From Clostridium_AT stratigraminis (GTDB lineage: Bacteria; Bacillota; Clostridia; Clostridiales; Clostridiaceae), in assembly GCF_045310675.1 (NCBI RefSeq), contig NZ_JBJHZZ010000001.1, forward strand, positions 620,001 through 684,000: a DNA stretch of 64,000 nucleotides. Direction: 5' to 3'. A program made the position numbers and the translations under genes. The notes beneath the pieces are model-generated. The model was not told the origin of the DNA. It saw only the letters and a program-made list of their open reading frames with translations, and ran no database searches. Shown in pieces: positions 17,580 to 26,118 of the stretch. The number at the start of each line of letters is the position of its first letter. Positions within the stretch are counted from its first letter, which is position 1.

Positions 17580-18710
17580 ATGAATATAATAAAAATAATA
17601 ATAAAAGATATAAAACACAACTTAAGAAATAGAGGAGCTATGATACTGATGGTGCTGTTCCCTATTGTATTAATGAGTATTTTAGGCTTAGCTCTTTCTG
17701 GAGTTTTTGAAGGAGAAAAAATTAATTTCAATACAAAAGTAATATATTCTAGTACGGGAATTGGAAATCTAGAAAAGGCTTTTGAAGGTTTTGAAAGTAG
17801 TCTAAAGAATATGGGTGTGCAATTTTTGAAAATAAATAATGAAGAAGATGGAATTAAAAGTGTTAAAGATGCTGCTTATAATGCATATATAAAAATCGAT
17901 GAAAAGGAAAATAAGCTAACTCTTTACAAAAATAATAGATTTGACTTTTCAGCCGGACTTATAGAAAGCTCTTTAAGTTCCTTTGTAGATAGATATAATT
18001 TATATTATGAAATCTCAAAGGTGAATCCAGCAGCCTTAAATGAGATAGTAAGCAGCAAAACAAATTCAGAACTTGTAAAAACAGTTGGCTTAGAAAAGAA
18101 TAGAGCACCTAGAGCAAAAGATTATTACGCAGTTACTATGTTAACTCTTATAATATTATACAGCTCCATGACAGCTTCCTATGGGATTATAAAGGAAAGA
18201 GTAAGAAAAACTTATAACAGGGTGCTTATTAGCCCAATAAAAAGATATGAGTTTTTTATTGGAAAATTATTTGGAAGCGTTATTTTAACAATATTCCAAA
18301 TGATTGTCGTAGTTTTATTCAGTAAATATGTTTTAAATGCATATTTAGGGGAGAACATGCTAATATTCGGATTAATTATATTATCCGAGATAATTATGGC
18401 TGTTAGCTTAGGACAAGGGATTGCCTTTTTAGTGAAAAATGAAACTGCAGCAAACGGGCTTTTAAACGCCATAATCCCTATTATTGTGCTGCTTGGCGGA
18501 GGTTATTTTCCTCTTGAACAGTTTGGCAGCAATATACTAACAACTATTGCACAAATTTCGCCTTTGAAATGGATTAATGACGCTCTATTCAATGTAATAT
18601 ATAGTAATGACTATAGTAAAGTACTACTAGCCATACTTATTAATTTAATGGTAGCAGTAGTTTTCCTAATGGCGGCTTCAATAAAATATAGAGAGGAGAA
18701 AGTGTCTTGA
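17580..18710 (+). CDS. ABC-2 type permease 1a
   Basis: 376 residues. The N-terminal helix NRGAMILMVLFPIVLMSILG is followed by an extracytoplasmic domain of about 140 residues and five C-terminal helices (about 185-370), the ABC2_membrane layout. It begins 3 nt after the ATPase stop, and its TGA stop overlaps the TTG start of the next gene by 4 nt, so translation is coupled. It should form a heterodimeric pore with the 18707-19852 product. Confidence 0.88.
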   Translation: MNIIKIIIKDIKHNLRNRGAMILMVLFPIVLMSILGLALSGVFEGEKINFNTKVIYSSTGIGNLEKAFEGFESSLKNMGVQFLKINNEEDGIKSVKDAAYNAYIKIDEKENKLTLYKNNRFDFSAGLIESSLSSFVDRYNLYYEISKVNPAALNEIVSSKTNSELVKTVGLEKNRAPRAKDYYAVTMLTLIILYSSMTASYGIIKERVRKTYNRVLISPIKRYEFFIGKLFGSVILTIFQMIVVVLFSKYVLNAYLGENMLIFGLIILSEIIMAVSLGQGIAFLVKNETAANGLLNAIIPIIVLLGGGYFPLEQFGSNILTTIAQISPLKWINDALFNVIYSNDYSKVLLAILINLMVAVVFLMAASIKYREEKVS

Positions 18711-19852
18711 GAAATTCAATATTAGTAGCTTTAAATACCTTAAAGATGATATTTAGAAAAAAAAGCAACCTAATAGTCATTTTAATAATACCTATAGCTA
18801 GTGTCATGATTTCCTTAGCACTTTACTCTAATGCAGGATCGGGCAATATTAGATTAGGAATAAGTGACGAAGAAAATTCAGTATTATCTAAAGATTTAAT
18901 AAAATCGCTAAAAGGGAACGATAAATACAGAATTACAAATATAAGTAGCAGCAATATTAATAGTTCAGTGTCAGATGGAAAGGTGGATTGTGTTTTAGTA
19001 ATTCCTAGAGATTTCAGCAAAAGTATTTATAACAAAAGTTTTAAGGAAATTCAACTGATCACTTTAAAGGGAGAAGATACTACTGTCTGGATAAAAAATA
19101 GCCTGGAAGTATATATTCAAAACCTTCTTGATATTAGTACGGCTTCAAAAGGTAATATTGAAACCTTTAATAAAATTTACAACCAATATAAAGATAATGG
19201 CATAGTTATAGAAAAAACGGCGGTTAAGGACCAGTTTCGTAGTAAGGCAGTTACCTTACAGAGTTTAGGATTTTTAGTGATGTTTATGATGCTTGGTGCA
19301 ACCACAACTTCTAATTTAATTTTAAAGGAAAAAAGAAATAGAACCTATTATAGAATACTTTCCTCTCCAGTTAATTCTAAAAACTATTTAATTGGGAATA
19401 TGCTTGCTAATTTATTGATTATGGCAATACAGGCTTCAGTGGTTGTATTATTTACAATTAAAATATTTAGGGTGGAGACCTATGTACCTTCTTTAGAGCT
19501 TATTTTAATTTTACTATGTTTTGGACTGGTAGCTATTGGTCTTGGAATTTTAATTGTCGCCTTTACTGAAGATACTTCTCAAGCAGGTGGACTGTCCACA
19601 CTAATAATCACACCAACCTGCATGCTAGGAGGATGTTTCTGGGATACTAATTTGATGCCCACAGCAGTTCAAAAGGTTTCCAGCTTTATGCCTCAAAAAT
19701 GGGCTCTTTCAGCAATAACTAAGCTTCAAGCTGGAAATAGTTTCAGTGATGTATTGATTAATATAGTGATTTTACTAGCCTTTGCCTGTACCTTTCTCTT
19801 AATTGGAATTTACAAATTAAGAATTAATAAAGAAATAAAAACTTTTATTTAG
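18707..19852 (+). CDS. ABC-2 type permease 1b
   Basis: 381 residues, TTG start in the TTGA overlap with the previous stop; ribosome binding site GAGAGGAGAAAG. Same architecture as permease 1a: an N-terminal helix (SNLIVILIIPIASVMISLAL), an extracellular domain to about 180, then a membrane bundle with the GGLSTLIITPTCMLGGCFW re-entrant segment. Last gene of exporter operon 1, closed by the terminator at 19863. Confidence 0.88.
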   Translation: MRNSILVALNTLKMIFRKKSNLIVILIIPIASVMISLALYSNAGSGNIRLGISDEENSVLSKDLIKSLKGNDKYRITNISSSNINSSVSDGKVDCVLVIPRDFSKSIYNKSFKEIQLITLKGEDTTVWIKNSLEVYIQNLLDISTASKGNIETFNKIYNQYKDNGIVIEKTAVKDQFRSKAVTLQSLGFLVMFMMLGATTTSNLILKEKRNRTYYRILSSPVNSKNYLIGNMLANLLIMAIQASVVVLFTIKIFRVETYVPSLELILILLCFGLVAIGLGILIVAFTEDTSQAGGLSTLIITPTCMLGGCFWDTNLMPTAVQKVSSFMPQKWALSAITKLQAGNSFSDVLINIVILLAFACTFLLIGIYKLRINKEIKTFI

Positions 19853-19862
19853 AGTAAGCTTA

Positions 19863-19893
19863 AAGGAAGGATAGAATCCTTCCTTATTTTTTT
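19863..19893 (+). terminator. Terminator of exporter operon 1
   Basis: AAGGAAGGAT / ATCCTTCCTT perfect stem, 3-nt loop, ATTTTTTT. Confidence 0.9.
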
Positions 19894-19982
19894 AAAATAA
19901 ATAGCTTTAATGCTAAATATTATATATAATAAATATGAAAAAACTTAAAATGTTGAAATAACCTAAATAAATTGGAGGATCT

Positions 19983-20618
19983 ATGAGACTAAGGAAAAAA
20001 TGGTGGGCAAGGCCTGAACTTGAAAGCAGCGAGTATTTTATAACAAAGCCAATGGAATACTGCGGCTCTTGGAAGCATGTTTTTGGAAACAATAATGAAA
20101 TACATTTAGAATTAGGTTGTGGAATGGGAAGCTTTATAAGCCAAAAGGCAAAACATAATCCAGGTATCAATTATGTAGCTATAGATTTAAAGGATGAGGT
20201 ACTAATAAATACATTAAAAAAAGTATTAGATGCTGAGGTCACTAATGTAAGAATTATTCCTCTAAATATTCAGCTAATAGAAGGAGTATTTTCAAAGGAC
20301 GAGATTTCAAAAATATATATTAATTTTTGCAACCCATGGCCTAAGGATAGGCATAAGAAGCGAAGATTAACCCATACAAGATTTCTTACGGAATATAAGA
20401 AATTTCTAAAGCCGAACTCCGAAATATGGTTTAAAACAGATGATACAGAGCTTTTTGAAGAATCTATAGAATACTTTAAGGAATGCGGCTTTGACATTAA
20501 ATATTTAACCTATGACCTTCATAACAGTGATTTTACTGAAAATATAGTAACAGAATACGAAGAAAAGTTTAGTTCAAAGGGTATGAAGACTATGTTTTTA
20601 ATTGGAAAACTACTGTAA
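19983..20618 (+). CDS. trmB: tRNA (guanine-N7-)-methyltransferase TrmB
   Basis: 211 residues, ribosome binding site TTGGAGGATCT. SAM-binding motif I is LELGCGMGSF, and the TrmB-specific segment INFCNPWPKDRHKKRRLTHTRFL is followed by FKTDDTELFEES. It makes m7G46 in tRNA variable loops. It is monocistronic with its own terminator. It is a housekeeping gene wedged between two paralogous exporter modules, which suggests the modules grew up around it. Confidence 0.96.
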   Translation: MRLRKKWWARPELESSEYFITKPMEYCGSWKHVFGNNNEIHLELGCGMGSFISQKAKHNPGINYVAIDLKDEVLINTLKKVLDAEVTNVRIIPLNIQLIEGVFSKDEISKIYINFCNPWPKDRHKKRRLTHTRFLTEYKKFLKPNSEIWFKTDDTELFEESIEYFKECGFDIKYLTYDLHNSDFTENIVTEYEEKFSSKGMKTMFLIGKLL

Positions 20619-20660
20619 CCTCTTAAAACTCTATTGAAAATGTAAATATGTTTTGAAAAG

Positions 20661-20709
20661 AAATATCCACATTAGAACCAGATATTAGGTTTTAGCGTGG
20701 ATATTTTCA
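20661..20709 (+). terminator. Terminator of trmB
   Basis: AAATATCCAC (20661-20670) / GTGGATATTT (20697-20706), long loop with partial internal pairing, short T-run. Confidence 0.65.
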
Positions 20710-20713
20710 CATA

Positions 20714-20727
20714 ATGACAAATGTCAT
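20714..20727. promoter_or_regulatory. Palindrome ATGAC-N4-GTCAT upstream of exporter operon 2
   Basis: ATGACAAATGTCAT, 84 nt before the ATPase 2 start. Same arms as at 16543-16556 before operon 1. Confidence 0.5.
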
Positions 20728-20810
20728 GTTAAAAAGTAATTTATATCACTATTTTTATATACCAAATTTAAGTATTATAAATACAGAAAAAGATTTGGAG
20801 GTAAAAAGTA

Positions 20811-21743
20811 ATGATAGTTGAAATAAAAAATCTTATTAAAAGATATAAGGACTTTATAGCAGTGGATAATTTAAATTTATCAATAAAGGAAGGGGAAATA
20901 TTTGGTCTTCTTGGGCCAAACGGAGCAGGAAAGACCACAACTATAAATACAATTCTTGGACTTAGTAAAAAAGACAGCGGGGAAGTGAAAATCTTTGGTA
21001 AAAGCATGGACAAGGATGAGGAGGAAATCAAGAGAAATGTGGGAATAGTACCTCAGAATATTGCTGTTTTCAATGATCTCACTGCCTATGAGAATGTGGA
21101 GTTTTTCGGAAGGCTTTACGGTTTAAGAGGAAGCCTTCTAAAAGAAAGAATAGATGAGGCTCTGGAATTTACAGGCCTTCCTGATAGAAAGAAAGATTAC
21201 CCTGGAAAATACTCTGGTGGCATGCAGAGAAGATTAAATATAGCCTGTGCTATTGTTCATAAGCCTAAGCTTATAATAATGGATGAACCTACTGTAGGAA
21301 TAGATCCACAGTCTAGAGATCACATACTGAACTCAGTAAGAAAGCTTAATAAAGACGGTTCTACTGTGATTTATACCTCGCACTACATGGAGGAAATAGA
21401 AGAACTCTGTACTGATATTACAATAATGGATCATGGGAAAGTAATAGCAAAGGGATCAAAGGAAGATTTAAAATCCTTGGTAGCTTTGGAGGAGAAGTTA
21501 ACATTTACACTATCAAATATTAACTATACCATGGTTGATCAAATTAAGAAGATATCAGGCGTTGAAGATTGCATAGTTGAAGATAGAAATCTTACAGTAA
21601 TATCAAAAAAACATTGTAGAAATCTAAGCAGAATCATAGATTCAATAAATAGTTCAAACAGTGAAATATTAGGAATAGATGTTGAGAAGCCAAGTCTTGA
21701 AGGAGTATTCCTTGCTCTAACAGGAAGAAAGCTAAGGGATTAG
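20811..21743 (+). CDS. ABC transporter ATP-binding protein 2 (ABC-2 exporter)
   Basis: 310 residues, ribosome binding site TTGGAGGTAAAAAGTA. Walker A is GPNGAGKTT, signature YSGGMQRR, Walker B LIIMDEPTVGIDP, H-loop YTSHYMEE. It aligns end to end with ATPase 1 (16641-17576), including the final LTGRKLRD, so the two arose by duplication. Serves permeases 2a and 2b downstream. Confidence 0.92.
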   Translation: MIVEIKNLIKRYKDFIAVDNLNLSIKEGEIFGLLGPNGAGKTTTINTILGLSKKDSGEVKIFGKSMDKDEEEIKRNVGIVPQNIAVFNDLTAYENVEFFGRLYGLRGSLLKERIDEALEFTGLPDRKKDYPGKYSGGMQRRLNIACAIVHKPKLIIMDEPTVGIDPQSRDHILNSVRKLNKDGSTVIYTSHYMEEIEELCTDITIMDHGKVIAKGSKEDLKSLVALEEKLTFTLSNINYTMVDQIKKISGVEDCIVEDRNLTVISKKHCRNLSRIIDSINSSNSEILGIDVEKPSLEGVFLALTGRKLRD

Positions 21744-21753
21744 GGGGAAGATA

Positions 21754-22911
21754 ATGAATATTTTGTATATAGCCTTAAGCACTATTAAACGGAACTTCAG
21801 AGACAAAAGATCGATGTTTAGATCAATTTTGATGCCGATCCTGATGATTATGGTCCTTGGAACAGCGCTTAACAGTGCCTTTGAGGGACAAAAGCTAGAT
21901 AAATTTGATGTTTGCTATCTTAATCAGGACAGCGGAAGTCTGGGCAAGGAGTTTAGCAGGTTTCTTAATTATGATGATATAAAAAGTATATTAAACATAA
22001 GAGAAGTAGCAACAGTTGAGGAAGGCCAAAAGTTAATTGAGAATAGGAAGGCTGTCTCTTTAATAGTGGTACCAAAGGGTTATTCAGACAAGTTAATGTT
22101 AGGAGAAAATGCATCAATTAAAATTTATAATACAAAGTATACGGATTTTAAAAATGAAATTGTCCAAAATATTGTGGACGCATACAATTCAGCTGGAAAT
22201 GCAATGTTGGCAGCAGCAAAGCTTAGTCCAAAGGAATTAAGTTATACTCGTTACAGTACAGTTAATGAAATTATTATTTCAATAGAAGGAAAGGCTCCAA
22301 GAGCTATAGATTACTATGGAGTTGCAATGCTTGTTTTAGCTATAATGAGCTCAGCTGCATTTGCTGCTGATATGGTTTCAGAGGACTACTTTGAAGATGT
22401 AGGAGTAAGAATCAAGGCAGCTCCTGTAAAGCCTTTTGAGAGATTAATAGGAAAAATTATAGGTTGTGTAGTTGACATATTCATTAAAGGCACAATAATC
22501 ATAGCCTTCAGTAAGCTTGTATATCACGTATACTGGGGAAGCAACTACGGAATGATAGCTTTAATCTTAATAAGTGCAGCTTTATTTGCCACTATATTTG
22601 GAATGTTTATAACTATGGCCGTTGGAAGCGGAAACAGAGCAGCTGGTATTTTAAATTTAGTAAATAATATTTTCACCTTTGTAGCCGGTGGATACGCTTT
22701 AATTGTTACAACTGATGTTCAGGAGTCTGCAATGATGCATCTTTCACCAAACTTTTATCCTATGACTGCACTACTAAATGTAATATACTCCAATAACTAT
22801 AAAGTTAATGTACATTTTTTTAATACTTCTGGTTATATATCAATGCTTTGGGTACTTTCAGCACTGATGTGCATGGGCTTCATCGCTCTTGAAAGGAGGT
22901 TAAAGTCCTAA
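21754..22911 (+). CDS. ABC-2 type permease 2a
   Basis: 385 residues, ribosome binding site AGGGGGAAGATA. N-terminal helix SMFRSILMPILMIMVLGTAL, an extracellular domain to about 185, then a C-terminal bundle. Paralogue of permease 1a. Its last codons and stop fall inside repeat copy B: the TAA is the loop of the first hairpin. The repeat therefore appears to have supplied the C-terminus, and the ancestral end may have been different. Confidence 0.88.
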   Translation: MNILYIALSTIKRNFRDKRSMFRSILMPILMIMVLGTALNSAFEGQKLDKFDVCYLNQDSGSLGKEFSRFLNYDDIKSILNIREVATVEEGQKLIENRKAVSLIVVPKGYSDKLMLGENASIKIYNTKYTDFKNEIVQNIVDAYNSAGNAMLAAAKLSPKELSYTRYSTVNEIIISIEGKAPRAIDYYGVAMLVLAIMSSAAFAADMVSEDYFEDVGVRIKAAPVKPFERLIGKIIGCVVDIFIKGTIIIAFSKLVYHVYWGSNYGMIALILISAALFATIFGMFITMAVGSGNRAAGILNLVNNIFTFVAGGYALIVTTDVQESAMMHLSPNFYPMTALLNVIYSNNYKVNVHFFNTSGYISMLWVLSALMCMGFIALERRLKS

Positions 22912-22967
22912 ATGGACTTTAACGGGCAGTTTACGAGTGGGAACGAGTAAGTTCAAACTGCCCAGTG
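22899..22967 (+). repeat. Two-hairpin repeat family, copy B
   Basis: GTTAAAGTCC, loop TAAAT, GGACTTTAAC (22899-22923), then GGGCAGTTT (22924-22932) / AAACTGCCC (22955-22963), then CAGT. Compared with copy A, the C:G pair at one stem position is replaced by T:A on both arms. Confidence 0.75.
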
Positions 22968-22976
22968 GGCGAAGCC

Positions 22977-23041
22977 AAAGTCCTAAATGGACTTTAACGG
23001 GCAGTTTACGAGTAGAATGAGTAAGCTTAAACTGCCCAGTG
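22977..23041 (+). repeat. Two-hairpin repeat family, copy C (tandem with B)
   Basis: AAAGTCC / GGACTTT (22977-22995) and GGGCAGTTTA (22999-23008) / TAAACTGCCC (23028-23037), then CAGT. It lies 26 nt before the GTG start of permease 2b. Confidence 0.75.
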
Positions 23042-23066
23042 TTTCGTATGAAAGGAGAAAGGTAAA

Positions 23067-24173
23067 GTGACAATTTTTGCTTCTAATTTAAAAAGGATAT
23101 TCAAGAAAAAAGTAAATAGACTAATCATATTCCTTGCACCAATATTATTTATTATTTTAGCCTTTAATTTAATCACTCCTGGCAAGATAAATATAGCAGT
23201 AGTAGATAAGGATAATACTGAGTTTTCTAATGCTTTCATAAAAGGATTAAAGGAAAAAGGTAATGTAGGAGTCATACCAGAGGCTGACATTAAAACAGGC
23301 ATAATCAATAAAACTATTGATTATGGGATTATCATAGACAAAGGCTTTACAGACAGCATAATAAAGGGTGAGGATGTTAAAATTGAAACCTTGAGGGCGG
23401 AAGGTGCAAATGTCACTTCTGTTGTAAAACTATATGTGGAAAACTATATTAATGCAGCTAAGAATATTTCTAAAAATGCTAAGGGAGATAAAAATGAGTT
23501 CTATTCTTCTCTTAAGGACTATGAAAAGGGAGCTTTTAAAAGCGAGAATATTATTTTTGGAAGTGCATTAGGAGATGGGAAGAAAGAAAGGTCAGCATTA
23601 GGAATGCTAGGTTATATGATGCTTCTAATTGCAACTTTTTCAACAAATATGATCCTTGAGGATAAGAAAAATAACACCTATACTCGCATGTTTGCTTCTC
23701 CTCTTAAAAATTGGAGCTACATGCTTCAAAATATATTAAGTATACTGCTTGTAGTGTTAATACAGGTATATATAGCCTTTAAATTTATGACAGCGGTATT
23801 TAAAGCACAGCTTGGAGCCTCAGAATTAAATATGTTCCTTATATTTACAATATATGCCGTTAGCTGTGTAGCTCTAAGCCTTGCAATAGTTAGTATATCT
23901 AAAAATATTAAGCAGGCTTCAGTTTTAGGACTTTTAATAAATACTCTAGTAGGAATGCTGGGAGGTTTCTTTTGGCCAAAGGAGTATATGCCAAATACCA
24001 TGATTACTATAGGAAAGTTTACTCCGTCATATTGGCTTACAGACGGCGTAGATAAGCTTCTGACTTCACCTTCTATTGCTTCTGCCGCCCAGGACATAGG
24101 AATAATATTATTATTTACAATAGCATTTTTTATGGCATCTTCTTGGAAAAAGGTATATATTGAAAATATTTAA
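23067..24173 (+). CDS. ABC-2 type permease 2b
   Basis: 368 residues from GTG 23067 after AAAGGAGAAAGGTAAA. N-terminal helix IIFLAPILFIILAFNLI, an extracellular domain, and a C-terminal membrane bundle with LLINTLVGMLGGFFWP, matching GGLSTLIITPTCMLGGCFW of permease 1b. It is separated from permease 2a by tandem repeat copies B and C, unlike operon 1 where the two permease genes overlap. A terminator follows directly. Confidence 0.87.
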   Translation: MTIFASNLKRIFKKKVNRLIIFLAPILFIILAFNLITPGKINIAVVDKDNTEFSNAFIKGLKEKGNVGVIPEADIKTGIINKTIDYGIIIDKGFTDSIIKGEDVKIETLRAEGANVTSVVKLYVENYINAAKNISKNAKGDKNEFYSSLKDYEKGAFKSENIIFGSALGDGKKERSALGMLGYMMLLIATFSTNMILEDKKNNTYTRMFASPLKNWSYMLQNILSILLVVLIQVYIAFKFMTAVFKAQLGASELNMFLIFTIYAVSCVALSLAIVSISKNIKQASVLGLLINTLVGMLGGFFWPKEYMPNTMITIGKFTPSYWLTDGVDKLLTSPSIASAAQDIGIILLFTIAFFMASSWKKVYIENI

Positions 24174-24191
24174 TGAAAATGTATGTGAGGG

Positions 24192-24223
24192 CCTGTATAA
24201 TTATGTTATACAGGTTATTTTTT
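24192..24223 (+). terminator. Terminator between permease 2b and kinase 2
   Basis: CCTGTATAA / TTATACAGG perfect stem, loop TTATG, tail TTATTTTTT. It lies inside the longest reading of the kinase frame, which argues that the true kinase start is ATG 24248. Confidence 0.85.
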
Positions 24224-24247
24224 AATTTGGTTAAAAGGGTGCGGCAT

Positions 24248-25330
24248 ATGGGATATTTAATTAGAATGTTAATTTTCATGGTTATTATAGGAAAGTATGT
24301 AATTCAAGGCAATATTTCTACAGTTGAGGTTGCTGTTCTTCTCATAATAGCCTCTCTAAATATATTTAAGCATAAGTCAAAAGTTACATGGATAGGGTTA
24401 ATAATAGAGGGACTGCTTGCAGTCTTTGGATGCAGCTACAGCAATAACTTTTCATTAATCTATGCCATCATTGCATACGATGCAGGCAGTAAAAATATGA
24501 AACCACTTGTAATTCCTGCTGCTGTGCTGGGAATGTACTTTTCAGGTTTAAATAATGTTATGGAGGTCTTAGCCTTAATTGCTACAGCCTTCATGTTCGG
24601 AATTTTTAACTTCAGGTTTAACGTAAAATTGAGTTCCTTTAAGGAAACTTATGATAATGAAAGAAGATATAGATATGAACTTGAAGATACTAAGCAGAGA
24701 CTTTTGAATTCAGCTAAGGAGACAGCTTATATTGCAGAGGTAAGGGAAAGAAACAGAATTGCCAGGGAAATTCATGATACAGTAGGGCACAGCCTAGCAG
24801 GTATTTTAATTCAGCTTCAGGCAGCACAAAAGCTAAAACACAGGGATGAAGAAAAGTCTGATAAGCTATTAGTGAATTCAATTGAAAGGCTGTCGGAAAC
24901 TTTAAACGTGATGAGAAACACAGTACATAATATAAAACCAGGCAATACTCTGGGTCTTGAATATATAAAAAGTATTATTAATAACTTCAATTATTGTCCT
25001 GTGGATTTCAAATATTCAGGGAACTTTAACAATCTTCCTGCAAATGTACTTGAAACTATAAGTTCAGACATAAAAGAGACGCTTACAAATGCGTATAAGT
25101 ATTCTAAGGCAACAGCCATAGAAGTAAAAATTGATATAAACGATAGCCTTGTTAGAGTTTATGTTAAAGATAATGGAGAGGGTTGCAAAAACTTTAGGGA
25201 GGGCTTTGGGCTCCTTGGAATAAGAGAGAGAATAAAAAATTTAGGGGGAACAGTTTCCTTCAGTGGTGAAAATGGTTTTGTTATAGTTTATGTAATTCCA
25301 CTAGGAAAAGAGAGGATGAGTATTAATTGA
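24248..25330 (+). CDS. Sensor histidine kinase 2 (NarL/LiaS-type, HisKA_3)
   Basis: 360 residues from ATG 24248 (ribosome binding site AAAAGGGTG). An in-frame ATG at 24173 would place a strong terminator inside the coding region. N-terminal membrane helices to about 140, coiled coil, phosphoacceptor RNRIAREIHDTVGHSLAG (His near 176), N-box SDIKETLTNAYKYSKA, G-boxes DNGEGCKN and GFGLLGIRER. Paralogue of kinase 1. It overlaps the regulator gene by 4 nt. Confidence 0.9.
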   Translation: MGYLIRMLIFMVIIGKYVIQGNISTVEVAVLLIIASLNIFKHKSKVTWIGLIIEGLLAVFGCSYSNNFSLIYAIIAYDAGSKNMKPLVIPAAVLGMYFSGLNNVMEVLALIATAFMFGIFNFRFNVKLSSFKETYDNERRYRYELEDTKQRLLNSAKETAYIAEVRERNRIAREIHDTVGHSLAGILIQLQAAQKLKHRDEEKSDKLLVNSIERLSETLNVMRNTVHNIKPGNTLGLEYIKSIINNFNYCPVDFKYSGNFNNLPANVLETISSDIKETLTNAYKYSKATAIEVKIDINDSLVRVYVKDNGEGCKNFREGFGLLGIRERIKNLGGTVSFSGENGFVIVYVIPLGKERMSIN

Positions 25331-25950
25331 AAATAGTAATAGTGGATGATGACGGCCTTATTAGAGACAGTTTAAAGCTTATTTTAAGCTTGGAAGACGA
25401 CATAGAGGTAATTGGTACAGCGAAAAATGGAATGGAGGCCTTTGAGCTTTGCAAGGCAGATAAACCTCACATTGTACTCATGGATATAAGAATGCCCATT
25501 ATGGATGGTGTACTTGGTACTAAACTTATAAAAGAAAACTTTCAGGATGTTAAAGTTGTGCTTTTAACTACCTTTAAGGATGATGAATATATACGAGAAG
25601 CTGTAATGAATGGAGCTGAAGGCTATATTTTGAAAAATCAGTCCTCCGACAGTATTATTGAATGCCTGAAAACAGTGTATAAAGGCAATACAGTCTTTGA
25701 AAAGGATGTAGTTAACGTAATTACAGGCATGATTAAAGAAGAAAAAAGAAAAAGACCTTCTGATTTTAATTTAACCGAAAGAGAGTTTGAAATTCTGGCA
25801 TTAATAGCTGAAGGACTGTCCAATAAGGAAATGGCAGAAAGGTTGTTTTTAGGTGAGGGAACTGTAAGAAACTATATTACTAATGTTCTGGAGAAATTGG
25901 AGCTTAGAGATAGAACTCAATTGGCTATTTTTTATTTAAAAAATTTTTAA
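25327..25950 (+). CDS. Response regulator 2 (NarL/LuxR type)
   Basis: 207 residues starting at TTG 25327 within the kinase stop overlap. The receiver has VDDDG, phospho-Asp in LMDIRMP and Lys in YILKNQ. The LuxR-type DNA-binding end reads LTEREFEILALIAEGLSNKEMAERLFLGEGTVRNYI. Paralogue of regulator 1; both have TTG starts. It closes the second module, in which kinase and regulator follow the exporter instead of preceding it. Confidence 0.92.
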   Translation: MKIVIVDDDGLIRDSLKLILSLEDDIEVIGTAKNGMEAFELCKADKPHIVLMDIRMPIMDGVLGTKLIKENFQDVKVVLLTTFKDDEYIREAVMNGAEGYILKNQSSDSIIECLKTVYKGNTVFEKDVVNVITGMIKEEKRKRPSDFNLTEREFEILALIAEGLSNKEMAERLFLGEGTVRNYITNVLEKLELRDRTQLAIFYLKNF

Positions 25951-26118
25951 TAAAACATAAAATAAATCTTTAAATTCAAAACTCTAGCACTATTTTTAAA
26001 TACTTCAGATATATGGTTAAATATAGTAACTTATTGTATATTATGTACGTATTAAAATGTACTTATGAGTTAAAAAAATTTTCTTTAATGTTAAAATGTT
26101 TTAAAAGAGGGGATTAGA

